A stretch of 54,037 nucleotides of DNA from the NCBI RefSeq assembly GCF_000373965.1, contig NZ_KB892844.1, positions 1 to 54,037 on the forward strand, given 5' to 3'. This document shows, one piece after another, positions 28,248 to 36,381 of this stretch. Within the stretch, counting starts at the first letter, position 1, and every line of letters begins with the position of its first letter. The notes beneath the pieces are model-generated. The model was given only the letters and a program-made list of their open reading frames with translations. It was not told the DNA's origin and did not search any database. This stretch comes from Uliginosibacterium gangwonense DSM 18521 (GTDB lineage Bacteria; Pseudomonadota; Gammaproteobacteria; Burkholderiales; Rhodocyclaceae). A program made the translations under genes and the position numbers.

Positions 28248-28664
28248 ATGCTGATACGCAGTTTCCAAGCCGCCGACGAACAAGCCGTGATTGCCCTGTG
28301 GCTAGCCTGCGGGCTGACCCGCCCCTGGAATAACCCTGCGCTGGATATCCAGCGTAAGCTCACCGTGCAGGCAGAACTTTTCCTGGTGGGCGAGGTGGAT
28401 GGGCGCATCGTAGCGTCTGCCATGGCCGGTTATGACGGCCACCGTGGCTGGGTGAATTACCTTGGCGTAGCGCCCGAGCATCGCGGCAAAGGCTATGCAC
28501 GCCAGATCATGCAACGCATCGAAACCCTGCTAGGCGAACGTGGCTGCCCTAAACTCAATCTGCAAGTGCGTGCGGATAACCAGGTGGCACTTGGTTTTTA
28601 TGCCGCATTGGGCTATGGGCAGGATGCCGCTGTGAGCCTGGGAAAACGCTTGATTAAGGATTGA
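28248..28664 (+). CDS. GNAT-family acetyltransferase (YpeA-like)
   Basis: A 138-residue N-acetyltransferase. The acetyl-CoA-binding loop is VAPEHRGKGYARQIM, with the usual GNAT beta-strands around it and LQVRADNQVALGFYAALGY at the end. Length and ALWLACGLTRPWNNP match the YpeA subfamily, whose substrate is not known. I use ATG 28248 (MLIRSFQAADEQAVI), because the longer frame upstream would overlap the divergent radical SAM gene. It stands alone and is followed by a gene with its own ribosome binding site. Confidence 0.88.
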   Translation: MLIRSFQAADEQAVIALWLACGLTRPWNNPALDIQRKLTVQAELFLVGEVDGRIVASAMAGYDGHRGWVNYLGVAPEHRGKGYARQIMQRIETLLGERGCPKLNLQVRADNQVALGFYAALGYGQDAAVSLGKRLIKD

Positions 28665-28799
28665 GCTGCTGCGGTGATGATTTGATATTTGAAAGTATTA
28701 TGACGTGCGTGCCAATGGTTGTTTGATTTGTTGAAACCGACCTTTACACGTGCTACACCGCGTGAATGTATCGTTGCGTGAAGTAAGCAAGGAGGACGT

Positions 28800-29588
28800 A
28801 TGCGTGTGCTGAGGCTGTGTTGCTTGTGCTGGCTGATCGGGGTGAATGCGGCGCTGGCGGATGTTGTTGAGCGCGTGGTGGATGTGCCGACCCGGCCGGG
28901 TGTCAGCCAGAGAATGCTGGTGATGGCGCCAGAGCATCCGCGAGCGGCTGTGGTGTTGTTTTCCGGCGGCGATGGCGGCTTGCGTATCGGTGCGGATGGC
29001 AGCCTTGGGGGTGGCAAGGGCAATTTCCTGGTGCGTAGCCGCAGCCTGTTTGTGGCGCATGATCTGCTGACGGTGGTGGTGGATGCGCCGTCTGATCGGC
29101 AGACCGAGCCTTATCTGGGTGGTTTCCGGCAAACGCCAGAGCATGCTGAAGACATTCGTGGCGTTATCGCCTGGTTGCGTCGCCAAGGGGCCTGGCCGGT
29201 GTGGCTCATCGGCACGAGCCGGGGCACCCAGTCTGCCGCGTATGTAGCCACGACTTTGCAGGGGGCTGATGGACCGGATGGTTTGGTGCTGACCTCCACG
29301 ATTCTGAGTGACAAAAAGAGCCGCCCGGTGACTGCAATGCCGTTGGAATCCTTGCAGATTCCTGTGCTGGCTGTCCATCATGAGCAGGATGCCTGCAGGG
29401 TTTGCCCGCCAAGCGATCTGCCGCGCCTGATGGAAAAGCTCAGCCATGCCAAACGCAAGCAGCTACTGAGTTTCAGTGGTGGCGAAGATCGGGGTGACCC
29501 GTGCGAAGCATTTGCGCATCACGGTTACAACGGGATCGAGCAAGCCGTGGTGGATGGGATTACCGCCTGGATTCTTGCGACCCCATAG
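28800..29588 (+). CDS. Exported alpha/beta hydrolase
   Basis: A 262-residue protein with a signal peptide (MRVLRLCCLCWLIGVNAALA) and an alpha/beta hydrolase fold. It has a nucleophile elbow GTSRGTQSAA, a candidate acid in VHHEQDACRVCPPSDL and a candidate His near FAHHGYNGIEQ. An excellent Shine-Dalgarno sequence (AAGGAGGA) precedes the start. Two cysteine pairs may be disulfides in the periplasm. The Ser-containing GxSxG-like elbow supports esterase or peptidase activity, but the substrate is unknown. Confidence 0.8.
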   Translation: MRVLRLCCLCWLIGVNAALADVVERVVDVPTRPGVSQRMLVMAPEHPRAAVVLFSGGDGGLRIGADGSLGGGKGNFLVRSRSLFVAHDLLTVVVDAPSDRQTEPYLGGFRQTPEHAEDIRGVIAWLRRQGAWPVWLIGTSRGTQSAAYVATTLQGADGPDGLVLTSTILSDKKSRPVTAMPLESLQIPVLAVHHEQDACRVCPPSDLPRLMEKLSHAKRKQLLSFSGGEDRGDPCEAFAHHGYNGIEQAVVDGITAWILATP

Positions 29589-29668
29589 CCGGGCGCTTGC
29601 AAGCGGGCAGAGCCCGCAGCACAATGCCTTGAATGTGCTCGGCTCCCCCGATTTGAGAAGGTACTTAT

Positions 29669-30229
29669 ATGACAATCACAACACTTGATCCGCGTACGGC
29701 GCTGATTCTGATAGATTTGCAGGCAGGGATTCTTGCGCTGCCCACGGCACACCCTTCAAGCGAAGTTTTGCGACAGTGCTGTGTGCTGGCCGAAGCGTTC
29801 CGGCGCCATCAACTGCCGGTGGTGCTGGTCAATGTGGCAGGGGCTGCGCCGGGGCGAACCGAGCAAGGCTCGCGCCCTGCTCCGCCCGCAGGCTGGAGTG
29901 AGTTGAGCCCTGAACTGAATCCCCAGCCGCAGGATCATCGGGTGACCAAACATACTTGGGGCGCATTTACGGATACGGGCTTGGCAGAGTATCTGCACCA
30001 GCAGCAGGTGACCCAGGTGGTGATCGCCGGGATTTCCACCAGCATCGGGGTGGAGTCAACAGCGCGTCAGGCACAAGAGCGCGGCCTGAATGTGACGCTT
30101 GCGATTGATGCGATGACCGACACCAGTGCCGAGGCGCATACCAACAGCATTACCCGTATCTTTCCGCGTTTGGGTGAGACAGGAACCTGTGCTGATATTC
30201 TACGTCTGCTGGAGACGCGCACGCGGTAA
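29669..30229 (+). CDS. Isochorismatase-family hydrolase lacking the catalytic cysteine
   Basis: A 186-residue Rossmann-like hydrolase of the isochorismatase superfamily. The catalytic Asp (ALILIDLQAGI) and Lys (HRVTKHTWGAFTDTG) are present. At the nucleophile position the usual Cys is replaced by Gly (GISTSIGVESTARQA), as in true isochorismatases, which use no Cys, and in a poorly studied subgroup. It is thus unlikely to be a nicotinamidase or carbamoylase. No siderophore or phenazine gene is nearby. The 3' end of the gene overlaps the inverted-repeat element at 30229. Confidence 0.82.
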   Translation: MTITTLDPRTALILIDLQAGILALPTAHPSSEVLRQCCVLAEAFRRHQLPVVLVNVAGAAPGRTEQGSRPAPPAGWSELSPELNPQPQDHRVTKHTWGAFTDTGLAEYLHQQQVTQVVIAGISTSIGVESTARQAQERGLNVTLAIDAMTDTSAEAHTNSITRIFPRLGETGTCADILRLLETRTR

Positions 30230-30344
30230 GAAGCCGTAACAAAATGGTTCTGGCGTTGTTTTGCACCGCCTTGCCGTACTGCTTGTACTGTCTGCGTCGG
30301 CGCGTCTAGCCAGAACCGTTGCACTGCATTTTGTTAAAGCTTCT
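30229..30344. repeat. 116-bp inverted-repeat element with a core like Neisseria Correia elements
   Basis: The ends are inverted repeats: AGAAGC, two bases, TAACAAAATG, then GTTCTGGC on the left; the same blocks in reverse complement on the right, with an extra 10 bases (CGTTGCACTG) between the last two. The reversed core contains GCAGACAGTACAA, then AGTACGGCAAGGCG and a CAACGCC end. From memory this is nearly the core of Correia repeats, in which GCAGACAGTACAA, AGTACGGCAAGGCG and GCAACGCC follow in the same order. Only the outer inverted repeat differs from the neisserial TATAGTGGATTAA. It begins on the stop codon of the hydrolase and ends 15 bases before the convergent regulator. Best read as a small non-autonomous MITE-like element or a structured RNA-forming repeat. 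Confidence 0.72.
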
Positions 30345-30358
30345 AAGTGCCCTAAGGC

Positions 30359-30790
30359 TTATCCCAAATGGGTGTGGCGTTTCTGTTTGGGTTCGTTTTC
30401 CATTGCGGCGATTCCATCCAGAATGCCGCAGGTGCCTACGGTCTGTTCGGTTTGGCAACGTTCGCGTAGCTGTACCAGGGATTGCTTGAGGTGTTCCAGT
30501 TCCTGGATGCGTTCCTCAACGTGTGCGATATGCACATCGAATACCTCATTGACGGCGCCGCAGCCTGCCCCCGGTTGATCGATCAGGGCGAGCAGGCGGC
30601 GGATTTCTTCGTGGCTCATGTCCAGGGCGCGGCAATTGCGGATCAGGCGCAGGCGCTCGACATGCGTAGGGCCGTAGGTGCGGAAGTTGTTCCCGGTGCG
30701 GGCCGGGGCGGGCAGGAGCCCCTCTCTTTCGTAGTAGCGCACGGTTTCAACCGTGCTTTGGGTCAGCCGTGCAAGCTCGCCGATTTTCAT
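30359..30790 (-). CDS. cadR: MerR-family Cd/Pb-responsive regulator
   Basis: A 143-residue MerR protein. The DNA-binding helix-turn-helix is MKIGELARLTQSTVETVRYY, followed by the long dimerisation helix. Metal-binding cysteines are C77, C112 and C121, the CadR/PbrR pattern, where spacings of 35 and 9 match the lead-type subgroup more than the cadmium CadR (35 and 7). The C-terminus ends with a small His-containing tail. It is divergent from the P-type ATPase, and the MerR-type promoter lies between them. CadR versus PbrR cannot be settled by eye, so the symbol is provisional. Confidence 0.88.
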   Translation of the reverse strand: MKIGELARLTQSTVETVRYYEREGLLPAPARTGNNFRTYGPTHVERLRLIRNCRALDMSHEEIRRLLALIDQPGAGCGAVNEVFDVHIAHVEERIQELEHLKQSLVQLRERCQTEQTVGTCGILDGIAAMENEPKQKRHTHLG

Positions 30791-30817
30791 GATGGAGTCC
30801 GGGCAGATGAACAAGGG

Positions 30818-30848
30818 TTGACTCTATAGTAGCTACAGGATGTGGAAT
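30818..30848 (+). promoter_or_regulatory. MerR-type promoter and operator of the metal efflux ATPase
   Basis: TTGACT (-35, 30818-30823) and TGGAAT (-10, 30843-30848) are separated by 19 bases, the long spacer that MerR regulators untwist. Between them CTATAGTAGCTACAG is a dyad centred in the spacer. The layout and sequence are close to what I recall of the PbrR-controlled pbrA promoter. Confidence 0.8.
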
Positions 30849-30877
30849 GTGCTCATCAAGAATCAGGAGCCTATTCC

Positions 30878-33175
30878 ATGTCTGCCCATCATACCCACGA
30901 TCAACATGACTCGTGCTGTGGTCACGATCACGCCGAGCATGCACACACGCCTGCCCCAACGCCCCTGTGGAAGCTTGTGGCGCAGCCGTCGCAGCCCGCC
31001 TCATCGTGCGGAAGCGGCTGTGGCTGCGCCTCAGGCACTGCAGCGGTAATCGAACCTACGCCCGTGATTGAGATCGCCGGGGCGGTGCAGACCCGTATCC
31101 GCATCCTGCAGATGGATTGCCCGACCGAGGAGGCGCTGTTGCGCCGCAGGCTGGGGGGCATGGCAGGCGTTGCCCACCTGGAATTCAACCTCATGCAGCG
31201 CATCTTGACGGTGACCCATCTGCCAGCGGTTCTGGAAGAGGTGCTGGTGGGTATCCGCTCCTTGAGCTTCAACCCCGAACTGGTGGATGAAGAGGCACCC
31301 ATGCAGGCGGTGGTGGCTCCTAACGCATCCTGGTGGCCGCTGCTGGCGGCGGGGGGCGCGGCGATTGCCTCCGAAGCCATTCAGTGGCTGGGCATGCCCG
31401 CGTGGTTGTCGGCTGCGCTGGCGGTTGCGGCGGTGCTGATTGGGGGTGTCACCACCTTCAAAAAGGGCTGGATTGCGGTGCGCCACGGCAACCTCAACAT
31501 CAATGCCTTAATGAGTATTGCCGTGACCGGGGCTTTGCTGATCGGGCAGTGGCCAGAGGCGGCCATGGTGATGGTGCTCTTTACGCTGGCCGAGCGGATT
31601 GAGGCGCTGTCTTTGGACCGCGCCCGCAATGCCATTCGCGGCCTGATGGAGCTTGCCCCGGAGCAGGCCACAGTTTTGCAGCCAGATGGTAGCTGGCTGG
31701 CCCAAGCCGCCAGATCGGTAGCGCTCGACGCACGGGTGAGGGTGCGCCCCGGCGAGCGCATTGCGCTGGATGGCTGCATCGTGAGCGGCCAGTCCGCCAT
31801 CAATCAGGCTCCCATCACCGGTGAGAGCCTGCCGGTGGAAAAAGGGGAGGGCGACCCTGTGTTTGCCGGGTCCATCAATGAAACCGGTTCCTTTGACTAT
31901 CGCGTGACCGCGCTAGCCGACAACAGCACCCTGGCCCGCATCATCCATGCGATTGAAGCGGCGCAAGGTGCGCGGGCGCCCACGCAGCGCTTTGTCGACA
32001 AATTCGCTCAAGTTTATACCCCGCTTGTTCTGCTGATTGCACTGGCGGTCGCTATTGTTCCTCCGCTTGTTTTTGCGGGGGCGTGGTTGGTGTGGATCTA
32101 CAAGGCGCTGGTGTTGTTGGTGATCGCCTGCCCGTGTGCCCTGGTGATCTCGACCCCGGTCACCATCGTCAGTGGGCTGGCGGCGGCCGCCCGACATGGC
32201 ATCCTGATCAAAGGCGGCGTGTACCTTGAGGAGGGCCGCAAACTGGGCTGGATCGCCTTCGACAAAACCGGCACGCTGACCCACGGCAAACCAGCCCAGA
32301 CCGATTTCGTCGCCTTGCCCGGTTTTGATGCGGCGCATGTCCGCAGCATCTCGGCCAGTCTGGCGAGGCGATCCGACCACCCCGTTTCGCACGCGGTCGC
32401 TGAAGCAGCAAGGTGCGATGGGGCGCTGCTACTGGACATCAAGGGGTTCGAGGCGCTACCCGGCCAAGGTATCCGTGGGCAGGTCGAAGATCGCATCTAC
32501 ACGCTGGGCAATCACCGCCTGATCCATGACCAGGGCCTGTGTTCTGAAGCTTTAGAAGCACAGATTTCCGGCCTCGAATCCCAAGGTAAGACGGTTATCC
32601 TGCTTGCCGATGATGACAAGGTACTGGGCCTGTTTGCCGTGGCGGATACCGTCAAACCCAGCAGCCGGGAAGCTGTAGCGCAACTGCATGCGTTGGGCGT
32701 CAAGACACTCATGCTCAGTGGCGACAACCCGCATACGGCCAATGCGATTGCCGCCCAGGTCGGCATTGATGAGGCGCAGGGCAACCTGCTGCCAGAAGAC
32801 AAACTCAAGTGCATCGAAGCACACCTGTCCGCCAAAGCCCGTGTCGGCATGGTGGGCGACGGCATCAACGATGCGCCTGCGCTGGCGCGTGCGGATATCG
32901 GCTTCGCCATGGGGGCCGCAGGCACAGGTACGGCAATCGAGACAGCCGATGTGGCCTTGATGGACGACGACCTGCGCAAGCTGCCACGTTTCATCCGCCT
33001 TTCACGCAGCACCTATGCGGTGCTGATCCAGAATATCGTCATGGCGCTGGGCATCAAGACGGTATTCCTGGTGCTGACGCTGCTCGGGATTGGCACGATG
33101 TGGATGGCAGTTTTTGCCGACGTGGGGGCGAGCCTGCTGGTGATCGGCAATGGGCTGAGATTGCTGCGGCGGTAG
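30878..33175 (+). CDS. cadA: Heavy-metal P-type ATPase (Cd/Zn/Pb efflux)
   Basis: Inner-membrane P1B ATPase of about 765 residues that pumps divalent soft metals out of the cytoplasm. The N-terminus is unusually His/Cys-rich (HHTHDQHDSCCGHDHAEHAH and SSCGSGCGC before residue 50) and precedes a heavy-metal domain whose site is MDCPTEE (C81) instead of CxxC, typical of Zn/Cd pumps. Other marks: CPC in VIACPCALVIS, phosphorylated Asp in DKTGTLT, and GDGINDAPAL. The start at 30878 has AGGAG 8 bases upstream. It is controlled by the divergent MerR-type promoter. Confidence 0.93.
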   Translation: MSAHHTHDQHDSCCGHDHAEHAHTPAPTPLWKLVAQPSQPASSCGSGCGCASGTAAVIEPTPVIEIAGAVQTRIRILQMDCPTEEALLRRRLGGMAGVAHLEFNLMQRILTVTHLPAVLEEVLVGIRSLSFNPELVDEEAPMQAVVAPNASWWPLLAAGGAAIASEAIQWLGMPAWLSAALAVAAVLIGGVTTFKKGWIAVRHGNLNINALMSIAVTGALLIGQWPEAAMVMVLFTLAERIEALSLDRARNAIRGLMELAPEQATVLQPDGSWLAQAARSVALDARVRVRPGERIALDGCIVSGQSAINQAPITGESLPVEKGEGDPVFAGSINETGSFDYRVTALADNSTLARIIHAIEAAQGARAPTQRFVDKFAQVYTPLVLLIALAVAIVPPLVFAGAWLVWIYKALVLLVIACPCALVISTPVTIVSGLAAAARHGILIKGGVYLEEGRKLGWIAFDKTGTLTHGKPAQTDFVALPGFDAAHVRSISASLARRSDHPVSHAVAEAARCDGALLLDIKGFEALPGQGIRGQVEDRIYTLGNHRLIHDQGLCSEALEAQISGLESQGKTVILLADDDKVLGLFAVADTVKPSSREAVAQLHALGVKTLMLSGDNPHTANAIAAQVGIDEAQGNLLPEDKLKCIEAHLSAKARVGMVGDGINDAPALARADIGFAMGAAGTGTAIETADVALMDDDLRKLPRFIRLSRSTYAVLIQNIVMALGIKTVFLVLTLLGIGTMWMAVFADVGASLLVIGNGLRLLRR

Positions 33176-33225
33176 TTCATTTGTTATGATCAATGCATCA
33201 ACGGGCGCATGAGCCGGGAGACAGT

Positions 33226-33543
33226 ATGAAGCGTTTGATGTATATCGAAAACAAGGCTGGGGGGCTGGATGGCCCAGGGCGCATCGGATGGGTTACGTTC
33301 TCACGATCTTTGCGTTCGATGTATTACGCCGGACGGGTATTACAAAAAATCAAGTCCGGCTACAAATACAATTGCTTTGACGTCGAGACCGGTGAAGATT
33401 TCTGGATTTCCGGACCCAAGAAGAATGGCCAGGACAAGCTGTATGGCGGTATTGTCGAGATTGACGAGGATGCCAGAGAACAGTATTGGACCGAGGTCCG
33501 GCAGGCGCCGGAGTGCGTTCATTTGACCCGCTACCGGGGCTGA
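33226..33543 (+). CDS. Conserved small protein of unknown function
   Basis: A 105-residue protein starting MKRLMYIENKAGGLDGPGRI and ending LTRYRG; GGGAG lies just upstream. It is rich in Gly, Tyr and Trp and has no signal or membrane segment. I recall similar short conserved proteins in many proteobacterial genomes, sometimes carrying misleading names; the function is not known. It is followed 4 bases later by another small protein gene, and the two are probably cotranscribed after the metal pump. Confidence 0.8.
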   Translation: MKRLMYIENKAGGLDGPGRIGWVTFSRSLRSMYYAGRVLQKIKSGYKYNCFDVETGEDFWISGPKKNGQDKLYGGIVEIDEDAREQYWTEVRQAPECVHLTRYRG

Positions 33544-33547
33544 CAGG

Positions 33548-33862
33548 ATGGCGCAAGACGCCAATGGCCGCCCCGTGTTGCAGGGAACACGGGTTCGCTT
33601 GCTGTCTCTGTCGGGTGAATGGTTTGATAACTTACCTGCCGACGAAAAGGCAGACGTTCTTTCCATGATCGGGGAGGTGTTCGAGGTCACGGAAATTGAT
33701 GAGTATGGCTATCCTTGGGTCGGAGAATCCTGGCCTGACGCGGCCAAGGGGGAATGGCGGGGCCACTCCATAGCGCTGGAATCTCATGAAATGGAAGTGG
33801 TTGATGAGGTTTATCCGGCACTTTGCGTTGCGAACACGTGGTCAGATTCTGATAAAGGCTAG
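33548..33862 (+). CDS. Small acidic protein of unknown function
   Basis: A 104-residue acidic protein (MAQDANGRPVLQGTRVRLLS, then FEVTEIDEYGYPWVGESWP). The first half reads like a short SH3-like beta-barrel, as in small proteins with a G-T-R-V-R-L-L start. No signal peptide. It is 4 bases after the preceding small gene, so the two are likely one operon. I do not recognise the family. Confidence 0.7.
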   Translation: MAQDANGRPVLQGTRVRLLSLSGEWFDNLPADEKADVLSMIGEVFEVTEIDEYGYPWVGESWPDAAKGEWRGHSIALESHEMEVVDEVYPALCVANTWSDSDKG

Positions 33863-34028
33863 GTCGGTGGGGGAAAAGGGGCTGTGTGGTGCCCTATGAG
33901 CGCTTCCGTGGTGCTGGTTGCAGCTTGTTGAGGGGTGTGTGCAGAGGCGAATTTATCCAGTGCGTTTCTGTTTTGTTCGGTTTACGAGCTAAAATTAACC
34001 CTTTACGCTACTGATCGCTTTTCCACTC

Positions 34029-36143
34029 ATGAGTGCATCTGCCCGCAAGTTGTTTGTTACCACCGCGCTACCTTACGCCAACGGCCCTTTTCACGTCGGT
34101 CACATCATGGAGTACATCCAGGCCGATATCTGGGTGCGAATGCAGCGCATGGCGGGGCATGAGGTGCATTTCGTGTGTGCGGATGACGCCCACGGCGCGC
34201 CGATCATGCTCAAGGCCGAAGCCGAAGGCGTGACCCCGCAGCAACTGGTGGGGCAGATTGCGGCAGGTCGCCCGCAGTATCTGAACGGCTTTTTGATCAG
34301 CTTTGACAACTGGCATTCCACCGATTCGGAAGAAAACACCCAGCTCTCGCAGGATATCTACCTCAAGCTGCGTGAGGCGGGCTTTATCGACCGCAAGACC
34401 ATCGAGCAGTTCTTTGACCCGGTCAAGAACATGTTCCTGCCGGACCGCTACATCAAGGGTGAATGCCCCAAGTGCGGCGCCAAGGATCAGAACGGGGATA
34501 ACTGTGAGGTCTGTGGTGCCGTGTACGCGCCAACCGAGCTGAAGAACCCGGTTTCCGCGCTCACCGGTGCCACACCGGTGATCCGTGAGTCCGAACACTT
34601 CTTCTTCCGCCTGTCTGACCCGCGCTGCGTGGAGTTCCTGCGTAACTGGACGCAGGATGGCCGCCTGCAGCCGCAGATTGCCAACAAGGCGCAGGAGTGG
34701 CTCTCCAGCGAATCCGGGCTGGCCGATTGGGACATCTCGCGGGATGCGCCGTACTTTGGCATTCCCATCCCCGATGCACCGGGCAAGTACTTCTATGTGT
34801 GGCTGGACGCGCCAGTCGGTTATCTCGCCAGCTTCAAGAACTACTGTGGCAAACACGGCATGGATTTCGCCCAGTTCATGGCGGACCCCAAGACCGAGCA
34901 GATTCACTTTATCGGCAAAGACATCGTTTATTTCCACTGTCTGTTTTGGCCTGCGATGATGCACTTTGCCGGGCAGCCCTATAAGGTGCCGGACAACGTC
35001 TATGTGCACGGCTTCATCACCGTCTCGGGCGAGAAGATGAGTAAGTCGCGTGGCACGGGGATCTCTCCGCTGCGCTACCTGGATATCGGCCTGAATGCGG
35101 AGTGGCTGCGCTACTACATCGCCGCCAAGCTGAACGCGAACGTGGAAGATCTGGACTTCAACCCAGATGATTTCGTGGCCCGCATCAATTCCGATTTGGT
35201 CGGCAAATACGTCAACATCGCCAGCCGCTGCGCCGGGTTCATCACCAAGCGCTTCGAAGGCAAGCTGAGCGCAGACCTGCCCGCTGAAGGGCAAGCGTTG
35301 CTGGCCGCCTTGCGTGAAGCCAAACCAGGGGTGCGGGATTTCTACGAAGCACGTGAATTCTCCAAGGCCATGCGTGAAGTGATGGCCCTGGCAGACCGCG
35401 TGAATGAATACATCAATGCCCACGCACCGTGGGAACTGGCCAAGCAGGAAGGGCGCGAGCTGGAGCTACACCAGGTCTGCTCGGTGGCGCTCAACGCCTT
35501 CCGCCTGCTTACCACCATGCTCACCCCGGTGATGCCGCGTGTGGCTGAGTCGGTTGGCAAGTTCCTGAACTGTTCGTTCGCCTCGTGGGACGACGAAACC
35601 CCGCTGTCTGTGATCAACAAATACGAGCACCTGATGACCCGCGTCGATGCCAAGCAGATGGATGCATTGTTTGATGCACCCGAAGCGCCCAAGGCGGCAG
35701 AGCCCGCCAAGCCAGCCAATGGCAAGGCAGACCCCTCCAAGCATGCGCAGCAACAGGCGCATGTAGACAAGGTTGTAGCCGCTGACGCCGAATCGGATTT
35801 TGAACCCTTCATCAGCATTGATGATTTTGGCAAGGTGGATCTGCGTATCGCCAAGATCGTGGGTGCCGAGCATGTGGAAGGTGCGGCCAAGCTGATCAAG
35901 TTGCTGCTGGATATTGGCGAAGAGCGCCCGCGTCAGGTTTTCGCGGGGATCAAGAGTGCGTATGACCCGGCGACCCTGGTGGGCCGCCTGACCGTGATGG
36001 TGGCCAACCTCGCGCCGCGCAAGATGAAGTTTGGCTTGAGCGAAGGCATGGTGCTGGCAGCCTCCGACGACAAGGGCGAGGTGCCGGGCTTGTTTATTCT
36101 GTCTCCCGATAGCGGTGCGCAACCGGGAATGCGGGTGAAATAA
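34029..36143 (+). CDS. metG: Methionyl-tRNA synthetase
   Basis: Class I synthetase of 704 residues that charges both initiator and elongator tRNA-Met. The HIGH motif is [14 protein letters not shown], the KMSKS loop [11 protein letters not shown], and the zinc knuckle in the connective domain has CPKCG and CEVC. After a low-complexity Ala/Lys/Pro linker (near residues 550-590), the C-terminal EMAP-type tRNA-binding domain begins near residue 600 and provides the dimer form, as in Escherichia coli. The start has no strong Shine-Dalgarno sequence, but the family N-terminus ([20 protein letters not shown]) fixes it. Confidence 0.97.
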   Translation: MSASARKLFVTTALPYANGPFHVGHIMEYIQADIWVRMQRMAGHEVHFVCADDAHGAPIMLKAEAEGVTPQQLVGQIAAGRPQYLNGFLISFDNWHSTDSEENTQLSQDIYLKLREAGFIDRKTIEQFFDPVKNMFLPDRYIKGECPKCGAKDQNGDNCEVCGAVYAPTELKNPVSALTGATPVIRESEHFFFRLSDPRCVEFLRNWTQDGRLQPQIANKAQEWLSSESGLADWDISRDAPYFGIPIPDAPGKYFYVWLDAPVGYLASFKNYCGKHGMDFAQFMADPKTEQIHFIGKDIVYFHCLFWPAMMHFAGQPYKVPDNVYVHGFITVSGEKMSKSRGTGISPLRYLDIGLNAEWLRYYIAAKLNANVEDLDFNPDDFVARINSDLVGKYVNIASRCAGFITKRFEGKLSADLPAEGQALLAALREAKPGVRDFYEAREFSKAMREVMALADRVNEYINAHAPWELAKQEGRELELHQVCSVALNAFRLLTTMLTPVMPRVAESVGKFLNCSFASWDDETPLSVINKYEHLMTRVDAKQMDALFDAPEAPKAAEPAKPANGKADPSKHAQQQAHVDKVVAADAESDFEPFISIDDFGKVDLRIAKIVGAEHVEGAAKLIKLLLDIGEERPRQVFAGIKSAYDPATLVGRLTVMVANLAPRKMKFGLSEGMVLAASDDKGEVPGLFILSPDSGAQPGMRVK

Positions 36144-36381
36144 AAGGCCGGATCATGAGGCAGGTGGGGCGCGCACGAATGGGAATGACAACGACACTGT
36201 TGTTGGATGCCCAAGGTGTGCCTCTCTGCTTGCCTCATGTGTCGGGCTGCGCTGCGGGTACAAGGGGGTGAAATCGTGCCTCTGACCCGCAACAAGCGCT
36301 GGATTGTGAGTCATTTTCACCAACCGCCGATGGTGATTGGAATGCCTATGGGTTTTCTTAATCACTGTTATGGAGGTTTTC

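Noticed and set aside
34068-35423. A 451-codon minus-strand frame under metG
   Set aside because: Shadow of metG; no ribosome binding site or domain.
36155-36271. A 38-codon frame between metG and SulP whose middle (TLLLDAQGVPLCLP) faintly resembles an HNH endonuclease start
   Set aside because: It ends quickly, has no good ribosome binding site, and the resemblance is too short to support a remnant.
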